Program-made: the position numbers and the translations under genes | Shown: positions 1-7,495 of the stretch, one piece after another | Layout: every line of letters begins with the position of its first letter | How positions within the stretch are numbered: position 1 is the stretch's first letter | Source of the DNA: Verrucomicrobiota bacterium | Lineage (GTDB): Bacteria > Verrucomicrobiota > Verrucomicrobiia > Verrucomicrobiales > Akkermansiaceae | Reading direction: 5' to 3' | DNA length: 63,062 nt | NCBI GenBank assembly: GCA_026397725.1 | Contig: JAPLUI010000298.1 | Coordinates: forward strand, 1-63,062 | The notes under the pieces: generated by a model | The model's input: only the letters and a program-made list of their open reading frames with translations | Database searches by the model: none | What the model was told of the DNA's origin: nothing

Positions 1-175
1 CGACGTCCATGTGGCGCGCCTGGCGCTGCATGGGTAGCGGCGTGCCGACATCCAGTAATGAAGTCCGAAAGGACCGAACTGGTTAATCCGTGACTGGAGA
101 GCCGGATGCGGGAGATCCGCCCGTCCGGTTCGGAGGGGGGGGCGGCGCAAATCAATGCGCCGTCCCTACCTCTAT
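1..175 (+). mobile_element. Group II intron 3' end (domains V and VI)
   Basis: Positions 99-131 form a 33-nt domain V hairpin that starts GAGCCGGATGCGG and ends CGTCCGGTTC, with a short purine loop, which is the standard group II catalytic hairpin. It is followed at about 133-172 by a GC-rich stem ending near CCCTACCTC, as expected for domain VI and the 3' splice site. The 98 bases before it would be the end of domain IV; no reverse transcriptase is visible because the window starts here. A nearly identical V/VI pair lies on the minus strand at 17466-17534. The exact splice point is uncertain by a few bases. Confidence 0.75.
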
Positions 176-201
176 CAATTCCAAAGCATCCACGGGAAGA
201 A

Positions 202-1164
202 TCAGCGTTTGCGGCGAGTCACCAACATCCCGCAGGCGAGCAGCGCGAGAACCATGCTGCCGGGTTCGGGGATGGCGGCGACGCGGAAGCCGGTGCCGTT
301 GCCCTCGACCGACGGGCCGGAATTGCTGCGGCCAGAGGAGGACAGGTCGTAGAGGTTGCAGTGCCAGGAGCCCCCGCGTAGCCCGCGCGACGAGCCGATG
401 ACGGCGTCGTTCCATTGCCATACGTTCCCGCCCTGATCGTTGGTGCCATAGTGGCTCGCGGAATTCGCACCATAGGCGCCCACGTCGGTCAGAACCATGC
501 CCGGATAGCCGACGAACCCGTTGTCATAATAATTCGCCGAGTGGGCTACCCCGATCTTGTTGCCGGCCAGCGTGTCGCTCTGTGTCGGGCATGCCCAGTA
601 GTTGGTGCCGCCCTTGGTGGGGTCGTAATACGCCGCCTTATACCACTCGTTCTCGGTGGGAATCCAGACGGCGGCGTTGGAATTCTTGAGGATGATGCCC
701 GCCATCGCCCCGTTGAGCGTGTAGGCGCCGGTCTCGGTGCTGCCGCTGCCCTGCCCGTTGTGCATCCAATTGCAGAAGCGGGCCGCGTCAAACCAGCTCA
801 CATAGGTGATCGGCTTGTTGCCGCTACCTGCCACCACCACATAGCTGTAGCTCCCGGAACTGCCGCTGCGGGAAATCCCCGCAATGATAGTGTCGTCGGC
901 CATCCACGGGTTATAGAGCGTGTAGGGATCGCTCTTGGCGGCCGCGTTGAGGAACTCGCAATACTGGCTGACGGTGGTGTCGTTTTGCGCGATGTTGTAT
1001 GGGTGATCGACCGAGCCGTAGAGGTTACTCGTTGCCGGGTCCTTCGGATTGTTGACATCACCGACGGTAACCCAGCCGATGTTGACCACGGCAAAAGCCG
1101 GAGTGACGGGCGAAATACCAGCCAAAACGGCCAGCCCGAGGGATGCGATGGTGCGTTGTTTCAT
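202..1164 (-). CDS. PEP-CTERM protein with formylglycine-generating-enzyme-like fold
   Basis: A 320-residue exported protein. It begins with a signal peptide (MKQRT, then a hydrophobic stretch ending near TPAFA). The middle resembles SUMF1/FGE-sulfatase domains: PITYVSWFDAARFCNWMHN, IPTENEWYKAAYYDP and GGNVWQWNDAV followed by RGLRGGSW. It ends with PEP, a hydrophobic stretch and a Lys/Arg tail, the sorting signal read by exosortase, so it is probably processed and anchored or released at the envelope. The start at 1164 places the signal peptide at the N terminus; an in-frame start at 1185 would add seven residues. I do not see the catalytic Cys pair of true FGE, so a structural or binding role is likelier than sulfatase maturation. 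Confidence 0.88.
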   Translation of the reverse strand: MKQRTIASLGLAVLAGISPVTPAFAVVNIGWVTVGDVNNPKDPATSNLYGSVDHPYNIAQNDTTVSQYCEFLNAAAKSDPYTLYNPWMADDTIIAGISRSGSSGSYSYVVVAGSGNKPITYVSWFDAARFCNWMHNGQGSGSTETGAYTLNGAMAGIILKNSNAAVWIPTENEWYKAAYYDPTKGGTNYWACPTQSDTLAGNKIGVAHSANYYDNGFVGYPGMVLTDVGAYGANSASHYGTNDQGGNVWQWNDAVIGSSRGLRGGSWHCNLYDLSSSGRSNSGPSVEGNGTGFRVAAIPEPGSMVLALLACGMLVTRRKR

Positions 1165-1306
1165 GGTGAATAGCAATGCTTGCACCGTTTTTCTATCAAT
1201 CCTTCCCCCCCCGAGGCAATGACATTCTCACTTTCCCAATTGATTTCCGGCGGTGTCGGGTGGTTTCACGAGGCCGGGCGGCCATAGGCGACACCCCCAT
1301 ATCCTA

Positions 1307-1426
1307 TTAGGGAGCAAGCACTCGGTGAGCCCTTGGCCTTTTGCCCTCGGGAAATTCGGGGGAAAAGGCAACGAACCACTTCCCATCGCGCAACACGCGG
1401 GCGGTGAACGTGACGGGTGTTCTCAT
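1307..1426 (-). pseudogene. Possible HicB-like antitoxin N-terminal fragment
   Basis: A 39-codon stretch reads MRTPVTFTARVLRDGKWFVA then FSPEFPEG, which resembles the first beta strands of HicB-type antitoxins, where a Phe/Tyr-Val-Ala segment is followed by a Cys/Ser-Pro-Glu motif. The helix and DNA-binding C terminus expected next are absent, and no HicA toxin is adjacent. It sits between the PEP-CTERM gene and a purine-rich tract in otherwise noncoding DNA. The match is short, so it could be chance. Confidence 0.3.
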
Positions 1427-1527
1427 GAGGGCACTTTGCATCAGATGGCAACTCCCTGCAAGTCTGACTGCTAAGAAATTGCTTTGGGGGGGAAGGCCGT
1501 TGAAAGAACCGGTGGCCGGACCGGAGG

Positions 1528-1600
1528 GCGGGGAAAAGGGGGAAGGGGGGAAGGGGGGAAGGGGGGAAGGGGGAAAAGGGGAGAAAGGGGGGGGCGGAAA
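1528..1600 (+). repeat. G-rich polypurine tract
   Basis: About 70 bases of almost pure G and A, built from runs of four to eight G separated by AA or AAAA. More than four G-runs lie close together, so the plus strand could form G-quadruplexes. A shorter related stretch (GGAGGGCGGGGAAAAG) recurs at about 44507. The long open frames crossing it encode only Pro/Ser/Phe low-complexity peptide and are not credible genes. Confidence 0.7.
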
Positions 1601-1689
1601 CGGCACAAAAGCCCCCGCCCCGGAGCCGACCAAGGCCTTGGGCCGGCGGGATCATGCAGGGAAATGGGGGATTTCGTCAGAATCATGGT

Positions 1690-2336
1690 AAATCTCCTCG
1701 GAGGCAAAAATGCCGATCCTGTCCGCGTTGTCGAGGATTGTTTTTCGAAAATCTCTAAATTCCGCTTGGTGGTGTGGTGGCGCTTTGAGCGGTAGATGAC
1801 GGTCTGAGTGGCGGCGTGCCAGGTGATTTTCTCGTAAGAAAGTGTGGACGGCGGCGACAGCGGCGAGACGGCCATCAGGCAGATTGAGGCGGGCGCGGAA
1901 TGATTCGAGCAAGGTGTCGGTGGCGGTTTTGAACAGGAGATGGAGCAGGTCGCGGCGCTTGCGGAAAATGCCGCGGAGGATTTTCGGGATGGTGAAGACG
2001 AACTGGCGGTGGGGGACTTCGTGACAGACGGAGGTGGAGATCCAATCGGCGGTCTGGCGGGCGCGGCGCTGGTGGCAGGCGGGGGGAGTGGTGGCCGGCG
2101 GCATTCGAATTCGCGGCGCGAGACGCGCCGTCCACGGCCTGCGGCGGAACGCCGCAGCCACGGTCGCCACAGCGAAGGAAATTGCGCACGACCGGGAAGA
2201 CATTCGGGCGGATCGGGCCCATGGTGGCACGGTGGATTTTCTCGTAGCCGGCGACGAAGGCCTCCCAGGCGGCAGTGACGATTTGCCAGAGAGGGGAGGC
2301 ACGGGGACGGCGGGGGTGGTAGATGGTTGGCACAGC
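1690..2336 (-). mobile_element. IS91-family transposase relic, internally deleted
   Basis: Read on the minus strand, the first part (GTG at 2333) gives YHPRRPRASPLWQIV, WEAFVAGYEKIH, RPNVFPVVRNFLRCGD, and after a frame change CHQRRARQTADWI and CHEVPHRQFVFTIPK. This is the N-terminal zinc domain and following region of IS91/IS801 transposases. The HUH/tyrosine core is missing: sequence jumps to a C-terminal-like piece (SYEKITWHAATQTVIYRSKR, then KRNLEIF) in another frame at about 1740-1835. Part of the Cys cluster has been replaced by a 73-bp hairpin element (2097-2169). It cannot encode a working enzyme. A second, differently truncated copy lies at 44960-45345. Confidence 0.7.
2097..2169 (+). 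repeat. 73-bp two-hairpin palindromic element, copy 1
   Basis: This stretch is identical except for one base to 45208-45280, while the flanking transposase sequence of the two copies is visibly more divergent. It contains two perfect short hairpins: GGCGCG-AGA-CGCGCC and CTGCGGCG-gga-CGCCGCAG. It sits where the IS91 zinc-finger residues should be. It looks like a REP/MITE-type insertion that the parental element already carried before it was duplicated. Confidence 0.65.
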
Positions 2337-2339
2337 AAA

Positions 2340-2353
2340 TGTTCATAAGAACA
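2340..2353. promoter_or_regulatory. LexA box (TGTTC-N4-GAACA)
   Basis: The sequence TGTTCATAAGAACA is a perfect match to the palindromic TGTTC-N4-GAACA motif described for Verrucomicrobia LexA, and the symmetry extends three more bases each side. It lies just upstream of the GTG (2333) that opens the IS91-type transposase relic, where a repressor would block transcription of that gene on the minus strand. No intact plus-strand gene starts downstream. That it binds LexA is inferred from the motif only. Confidence 0.55.
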
Positions 2354-2356
2354 TTT

Positions 2357-2760
2357 GCAGTTCGATGCAAGAATTCGTGCGAAGATTCGCTTTCGTTGAT
2401 GGTTCGGGTGAGGTGAACTCCGGATGGCAGGTCGGGCGCTGCCGGTTTTTGTCAGACTGTTGGTTTCATCGCCGCGTCTGTTACTGATCCAATTGCTTCC
2501 CAACCCCGAGCTAACCGCAATCTAGCAGGTTGAATGTGATGAGCGGTGACAGTTAAGGATTTACAGCCGTCGTACCCCGGTGATTGTGAACAGTAAATCT
2601 ATTAAGCGTGGCGACAAAGTCCACGGGTCCCCCACCCCCATCCAAATCATGTGAAAGGAGACTTTTCAGCTTTACACATTTCTCACGTCGGAAATCGGCC
2701 GTTTTTGGGTGAATTGATGACGGACCGGACGATGGTCCGACCGCAGCGAGCGCCGGGATT
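2357..2760. other. Noncoding gap
   Basis: About 400 bases of lower-GC sequence between the LexA-like palindrome and the intergenic repeat. I see no credible coding frame, RNA gene or clear terminator here. Confidence 0.5.
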
Positions 2761-2877
2761 TAGCCAAAGCGGTGTAGCGCTACGCTTCCCACCGCACTCC
2801 ACACATTCACCCGCCCAGGCGCGAGCCAAAGTATGGAGTGCGGTGGGAAGGGCGCAGTCCGCCACACCGCTTTGGCT
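2761..2877. repeat. Long inverted repeat, intergenic element copy A
   Basis: The left arm (from about 2761, AGCCAAAGCGGTGT, then TTCCCACCGCACTCCA) is the reverse complement of the right arm at 2832-2877 (TGGAGTGCGGTGGGAA, then ACACCGCTTTGGCT), separated by a short spacer, so transcripts would fold into a long imperfect hairpin. The right arm (2831-2877) recurs at 17226-17272 with one difference. It is probably a dispersed intergenic repeat family of this lineage. Confidence 0.7.
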
Positions 2878-2910
2878 CAACCGGGAGAGCCGCGGGGTTG
2901 CCATGAGGCA

Positions 2911-3084
2911 CGCCGAAGATTTCAACATTCAACATTCAACTTCCAACATTCAATGATCAAATCAGAGCAAGACATGACACCGCATCGGCACTGCTGCCAC
3001 CCGAACCCATGCGCGGACGATTCGCGAATCCGTCTTAAACGTCAAAAAGTGCGAACTCATTTTCCGCCGGGATCAGGAACTGTG
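2911..3084 (+). repeat. Dispersed intergenic repeat, copy A
   Basis: This segment (CGCCGAAGATTTCAACATTC and onward, to GGAACTGTG) is repeated at 17306-17466 with a few changes and a small deletion of the TTCAACATT repeats. Both copies follow the same hairpin arm, so they form one composite element. Copy B runs directly into a group II intron end where copy A runs into other DNA, which suggests that the intron or its remnant inserted at the end of this repeat. No protein is encoded. Confidence 0.7.
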
Positions 3085-3128
3085 AGCCAACCCCACGGTG
3101 CCACGGCCATCGCAAAATCGAGTCTCCC

Positions 3129-3272
3129 GGGAACCTGCGGCGGGAGACCCGCACCCGCCTCGACACCTTGGGCCGCAAGGGCGGGTACATCTGCCTCTCC
3201 CGCCACAACGTCCAGGTCGGGACGCCGGATGCAAACATTCCGGCTATGATTGCGGAAGGGCAACGCGTGTAA
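3129..3272 (+). pseudogene. Uroporphyrinogen-decarboxylase-like C-terminal remnant
   Basis: One frame reads RRETRTRLDTLGRKGGYICL, SRHNVQVGTPDANIPAMIAE and a stop at 3270-3272. This matches the end of UroD-family proteins, where a Gly-Gly-Tyr-Ile segment is followed by HNVQ.GTP and a final helix. Nothing upstream continues the protein: the preceding bases are the dispersed repeat, so about nine tenths of the gene is gone. The frame has remained open, which suggests a fairly recent loss. It ends five bases before the convergent gene at 3278. Confidence 0.55.
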
Positions 3273-3277
3273 CCCGC

Positions 3278-4720
3278 TTAGGGCGCTGCGGGCACAGCGG
3301 GCACAGCGGGCGCAGCGGGCGCAGCGGGCACAGCGGGCGCAGCGGGCGGACCGCCGCGGCGACCACCGCCACCACCCCATAGTGATTTACCGGCGGCAAC
3401 GCGCTCTTTCTGATCTGCTGAAAATGCGTCGGACGATTGGACGTAACCCTTTGCCGCGTCCGGATCTTCCTGCATCCAGCGCATGGTGGTCATTCCCAAG
3501 GAACGGTTGCGGCTATTCTCATCGGTGATGGTTTCGGCCACTTTCACCAACTCGGCGGGCGCGCTCTTGTGGTCGCTCATGATGTAGGATGAAGCTGCGC
3601 TGTCGCGCACCGGTCCCGCTGGTTGGGAATTGACGAAAGCGAGGGCGGATTTGGGGTCTTGGCTAACCCAGTTGGGCATGACCTCGCCCATGGCGTCACT
3701 CTTGGCGGAATCGTCGCCCTGTTTCATGACCCATGCCGCAGCCTCTTTGGGATTTTCCCGTGACCAATTCTGGGCCAGGGTTTTGGTGGCTTCATTGAGG
3801 GCATCTCCTTCGGGCAGCGCGGCGATTTTCTCGGAAGCGAGTTTGGGGTTATCCTTTGAAAGTCCGGCAATGGCGGAGGCCATGGCGGCTTCCTGCTGAT
3901 CGGCGGGCAAGGTGCGTGCCCAAGTTTCCGCCTCGGTGAAATCCTTGGCGCCCCATTTGCGGGCGATGTCTTCATAGGCCCGGCCTTGGCTAGCAGCATC
4001 CATGCTGGCGACCATTCCGGCGGCCTTCTTGGGATCACTGCTGGCGATCTCGCCAATCACTGAAGACATGGCCGACCCCTTTTCGTTGCCACTCAGGGAG
4101 CTGGCCCACTTGAATGCAGCGGTGGGATCCTGGCGTGCCCACTCGGAGGCAATCACCGATGCTCCGCCACCCCCCATTGGACCGCGGCCGCCACCCATCA
4201 TGCCCATCATGGTGAATTGCCGGGCGTTTTCAGAATAATACTTGGCAGCGCCCGCTGGATCCGCGCTGGCCCAGCTTTGCAGCACGGTGGGGCGGATGAA
4301 ATTACCGGTGAAGCCCATTTTTTCGGTGTAGGCCATGGCTGCCGTCGGATCGGTCTCCGCCCATTTCCCAAAGAGCAGGAATGAGGCCATGATGCGCTCC
4401 GCCATCGGCAGGTCTTCGAGCTTGGCGGCCTCCGCCTCGAGCTGCGCCGGGGTGAGCCCGGCGTAATAGTTCATGAGCGCCTGGATCCGGTCGCTTTGGC
4501 CGGGAGAGCGGAAGATTTCAGAGGTGCTGCGGGCCCGGCTGCCACTGCGTTTGGCATCGGTGCTGGTGCTCGCATCCGCACGAGTTTGGGAGCGGGTCCG
4601 TGGCGCGGAGGTCCCGTCGTTAGTGGGGGTACCGGTTGAGCTGGTTTGGTTGCCGGCGATGAAGCCACCAAAGGCTCCGAGCACCAGTGCGGCGGCGGGA
4701 AATATCCAGGGATTTTTCAT
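3278..4720 (-). CDS. Membrane-anchored repeat protein of Verrucomicrobiota, function unknown
   Basis: A 480-residue protein with an N-terminal transmembrane or signal segment (MKNPWIFPAAALVLGAFGGF), a Ser/Thr/Arg-rich linker, then many degenerate 30-40-residue helical units with a W...DP..A pattern (WAETDPTAAMAY, WASADPAGAAKYY, WARQDPTAAFKWA, WVSQDPKSALAF). This suggests a solenoid of helical hairpins like TPR or Sel1. A Gly/Met-rich loop interrupts it near residue 165. The C terminus is an Ala-Pro-Val tail from a 9-bp tandem DNA repeat at 3280-3345. I start at ATG 4720 rather than the TTG at 4747. Such proteins are common in Verrucomicrobia; I cannot assign a function. Confidence 0.85.
   Translation of the reverse strand: MKNPWIFPAAALVLGAFGGFIAGNQTSSTGTPTNDGTSAPRTRSQTRADASTSTDAKRSGSRARSTSEIFRSPGQSDRIQALMNYYAGLTPAQLEAEAAKLEDLPMAERIMASFLLFGKWAETDPTAAMAYTEKMGFTGNFIRPTVLQSWASADPAGAAKYYSENARQFTMMGMMGGGRGPMGGGGASVIASEWARQDPTAAFKWASSLSGNEKGSAMSSVIGEIASSDPKKAAGMVASMDAASQGRAYEDIARKWGAKDFTEAETWARTLPADQQEAAMASAIAGLSKDNPKLASEKIAALPEGDALNEATKTLAQNWSRENPKEAAAWVMKQGDDSAKSDAMGEVMPNWVSQDPKSALAFVNSQPAGPVRDSAASSYIMSDHKSAPAELVKVAETITDENSRNRSLGMTTMRWMQEDPDAAKGYVQSSDAFSADQKERVAAGKSLWGGGGGRRGGPPAAPAVPAAPAAPAVPAVPAAP
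3280..3350. repeat. 9-bp tandem repeat encoding Ala-Pro-Val tail
   Basis: Seven to eight tandem units of about nine bases (GGGCACAGC or GGGCGCAGC on the plus strand) encode the (A/V)-P-A tail of the neighbouring minus-strand protein. The near-perfect repetition implies variable copy number between strains. A similar tract with a different unit occurs in the gene at 12472. Confidence 0.75.
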
Positions 4721-4785
4721 GGAAGTGTTGGTTGAGGAATAAGACAAGTCGGCGGATCAAACCGCAACGACACGGAAAAGTTGCC

Positions 4786-6660
4786 CTATTTTTTCGGAAT
4801 TGTGCGGAAATCCAACTCGATTTCCGGGCGCTTGCGCTCGCCGAGGCGTTCGATCTCGGCAAAGCAGGTGCCGAGGATGCGACCGGCCGGCAACTGCCCG
4901 GTGAACCATGCTTCCAGATCCAGCTCGCCGACTGCGAGATCCAGGCGCAGGGTCACGGCACTCGCGCCTTTGAGCAAGTCCATCCGCACCTCGCGCTTGC
5001 CGGTGCGGAGGTGGACGGTGCCGGCCTTGAGTTGGCCGATTTTCGCGCGTTCCTCTTCGCTCGCCTCGGCGGGGAGGGGCGCGAGGGTGATGCGGTAATG
5101 GCCGGCGCTGGCGGCGCGGAGTTTCCAATGGCCGGAGGTTTCCGCAACGACCCCGCCGGCGGCCAGGGTCGTCAGCGTGCGCCGAATGGCGGCTTGGGTG
5201 GACAGGCTGGCGGCCGACGCCGCGCCGTTCACTTCACGACTTGGCCACCAATCGGCAGCCGTGAGCCGGACCACGGGTTGGTGGAAATCTCCGATGATAT
5301 AGCGGACCGGTTCCCTAACCGTCGCGCGGATGCTGTTCCACCAGGTGCCGTAGGCGCCAAGCAGCCGTGCCGCGTCGGCGGTATGTTGCTCGAAGACGTT
5401 GGTCTGTTGGCCCGGATCCGCCGCCATGTCAAACAACTCCAAGCCACTCAGCAGCCAGCGCTGGTCGCGCACGGCGAAACCCTGCGAGCGGTGCCGCTCC
5501 GGCGGATCGTCGCCCGGCCACTGCCCGACGTGGGTGAAGAGGATCCGCCCGGTCGGAAATTCCGCCTTGCCTAACAACGCCGCCGAGAGGTCAAGGCCAT
5601 CGCCGCTCGAGTCGGCAGGCAGCGCCACCCCGCAGAGGCGGACGAGGGTTGGAAACAAATCGAGTGGTGAAGTGAGCGAGGTCACGACGCGTTTGGGGGC
5701 GATTTTTTCCGGCCAGCGGATGCAGGCGGGCACGCGGACGCCGCCATCGTCCGGGCTGCCTTTGGTGCCGCGCATGCCGGCATTCCAAATGCCGCAGGCG
5801 GAGCCGTTGTCGCCGAGAAAGACCACGATGGTGGCGGCGGCCAGTTGCAGTCGTTCCAACTCGGCGAGCAAGTCCCCCACCTTCGTGTCGAGATCCTCGA
5901 TCATGGCATAGAATGAAGCGCTCGGTTCCTTCAGACCGGCTTGCAGGAACCGTTTTGCCGTTCCCGCCGGGGCCTCGTAAGGCGCATGGGGAACATTCAG
6001 CGCCAGGTAGAGAAAAAACGGTTGCTGGTCCTCGGCCCGGGCGGCGAGCCAGCGCTTCGCCTCGGCCACGAACACCTGGGTGCAATAGCCCTGCGTCGCC
6101 TCCCAGCCGGACTTGCGCCGGATCCACGGATCGACATAAGCATTTCCCCACCGATCCGGAGTTTGGCCGATACCGCCGCCGCCATGCACAAACACGTCCT
6201 GAAAACTCCGGTCCTCGGGGCGGCAGGGATAGGCCTCACCCAGATCCCAGGTGCCGATGATCGCCGTGCGATAGCCTGCCGACACCAACACGTCCGACAG
6301 CAGTGGCACCTCCCGCCGGATCAAATTCCGCCCGGCCGTGCTGTGGCTGATCCCGCAGCGGAATTCGTGCTTGCCGCTCAGCAGCTCCGCCCGCGTCGCT
6401 GCCCCGCCGGGAGCCGCTATGCAACGGGAAAAATCCGTGCTTTCCGCCCGCAAGCGGTCGAGGTTTGGCGTCCGCAGGTATGGGTTGCCACTCGACGACA
6501 GATCGCCGTACCCTTGGTCATCCGTTAGAATGAGCACCACATTCGGACGTTCCGCCGCCGCCCGCAAGGAGGTCATTGCGGGAATTGCCATTGCCAGCAG
6601 TCGGATCGTTCGAAGCATCGCGCCCATCAAGTCACCGATGCACGCCACCCGCAAGCGCAT
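4786..6660 (-). CDS. Sulfatase-family protein lacking catalytic residues (pseudo-sulfatase)
   Basis: A 624-residue exported protein of the alkaline phosphatase/sulfatase superfamily. The N-terminal metal motif (NVVLILTDDQGYGD), VPHAPY, GDNGSACGIWNAGMRG and GTKGSPDDGGVRVP are all present, followed by an arylsulfatase-type C-terminal domain. The hallmark C/S-x-P-x-R that is converted to formylglycine reads GGAATR, so the nucleophile is Gly and the Pro is lost. The usual GKWH Lys and His read GTWD. The fold and part of the metal site therefore remain but sulfate-ester hydrolysis is unlikely; a binding role is possible. Start codons at 6660, 6627 and 6618 are all possible; 6618 gives the most normal signal peptide. 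Confidence 0.88.
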   Translation of the reverse strand: MRLRVACIGDLMGAMLRTIRLLAMAIPAMTSLRAAAERPNVVLILTDDQGYGDLSSSGNPYLRTPNLDRLRAESTDFSRCIAAPGGAATRAELLSGKHEFRCGISHSTAGRNLIRREVPLLSDVLVSAGYRTAIIGTWDLGEAYPCRPEDRSFQDVFVHGGGGIGQTPDRWGNAYVDPWIRRKSGWEATQGYCTQVFVAEAKRWLAARAEDQQPFFLYLALNVPHAPYEAPAGTAKRFLQAGLKEPSASFYAMIEDLDTKVGDLLAELERLQLAAATIVVFLGDNGSACGIWNAGMRGTKGSPDDGGVRVPACIRWPEKIAPKRVVTSLTSPLDLFPTLVRLCGVALPADSSGDGLDLSAALLGKAEFPTGRILFTHVGQWPGDDPPERHRSQGFAVRDQRWLLSGLELFDMAADPGQQTNVFEQHTADAARLLGAYGTWWNSIRATVREPVRYIIGDFHQPVVRLTAADWWPSREVNGAASAASLSTQAAIRRTLTTLAAGGVVAETSGHWKLRAASAGHYRITLAPLPAEASEEERAKIGQLKAGTVHLRTGKREVRMDLLKGASAVTLRLDLAVGELDLEAWFTGQLPAGRILGTCFAEIERLGERKRPEIELDFRTIPKK

Positions 6661-6716
6661 TCCCCAATGCGTGCTGGCAATCGGCGGCGCGAGGAGGTAG
6701 AACCCTGGCGTCAGCC

Positions 6717-7217
6717 ATGAACGCCGCCACCCTCAAGCCATTCCGTGTCCTGTTTGTCTGCATGGGAAACATCTGCCGCTCCCCTGCCGCCGAAATCATC
6801 TTCCGCAAGCTGGTGGCCGACGCCGGGCGCAGCGCGGAATTTGAAATCGATTCTGCCGGTAGCCACGGCTATCACCAAGGCGACCCGCCCGATTCCCGCA
6901 TGGGCGCATGCCTGGCCCGCAACGGCTACCCCGTCACCGGCCGCGCCCGCAAGATCAAGACGGACGATCTCAAGGATTTCGATCTGATCGTCACCATGGA
7001 TGAGGACAACCTCGCCGCCGTCAATGCACTGGACCGCGATGGCTGGTTCCGCAGCAAGATCCGGCCCTTGGTGGAGTTCTGTCGCGAGCACCAGGCACCT
7101 CGCGTGCCGGACCCGTATTACGGCGGCCAGCGCGGCTTCGATCAGGTCATCGAACTCCTCGAAGACGGCTGTGCGGGCATCCTGCGGGAACTCCCGGCCG
7201 CAAAACTAACAGATTGA
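6717..7217 (+). CDS. Low-molecular-weight protein-tyrosine phosphatase
   Basis: A 166-residue cytoplasmic phosphatase. The P-loop VCMGNICRSPAAE (Cys15, Arg21) near the N terminus and the general-acid motif DPYYGG (about residue 128) are the two signatures of the LMW-PTP family, and the length is typical. It should remove phosphate from tyrosine (or arginine) residues of proteins. No tyrosine kinase or exopolysaccharide gene is adjacent, so the substrate is unknown. The ATG at 6717 puts the P-loop at the expected position; a purine-rich GAGGAGG lies about 20 bases upstream, further than ideal. It is divergent from the sulfatase-like gene. Confidence 0.93.
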   Translation: MNAATLKPFRVLFVCMGNICRSPAAEIIFRKLVADAGRSAEFEIDSAGSHGYHQGDPPDSRMGACLARNGYPVTGRARKIKTDDLKDFDLIVTMDEDNLAAVNALDRDGWFRSKIRPLVEFCREHQAPRVPDPYYGGQRGFDQVIELLEDGCAGILRELPAAKLTD

Positions 7218-7495
7218 GCGCGACCGCCGCCGGCAACATCCAAGGTCCGGGGCTGAAACCGCAACCGAGCGGGATGGCCCGACTGACTGGAATCCAAGCA
7301 AGGGCCCCGAGGTTCCCGCTCAGGTTGTTACCGATGAACTCGGTCCCCACCGACTTGGAGTCTGGCACCCTGCCCTCAAAGCATGAGGCTCCGGCGGGCT
7401 GAGGTGAACTGGGAGCGGCTGCCGGAAGCCGGCTTGGGCCAAGGGGCACATGAATTTGCTTTGCTATCGGTGAATCGCGGCCATGCTGCGTGCCC

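Noticed and set aside
1471..2503. Long Pro/Ser-rich minus-strand frames through the polypurine tract
   Set aside because: They arise from the G-rich repeat and the broken IS91 gene; only short stretches in changing frames show homology.
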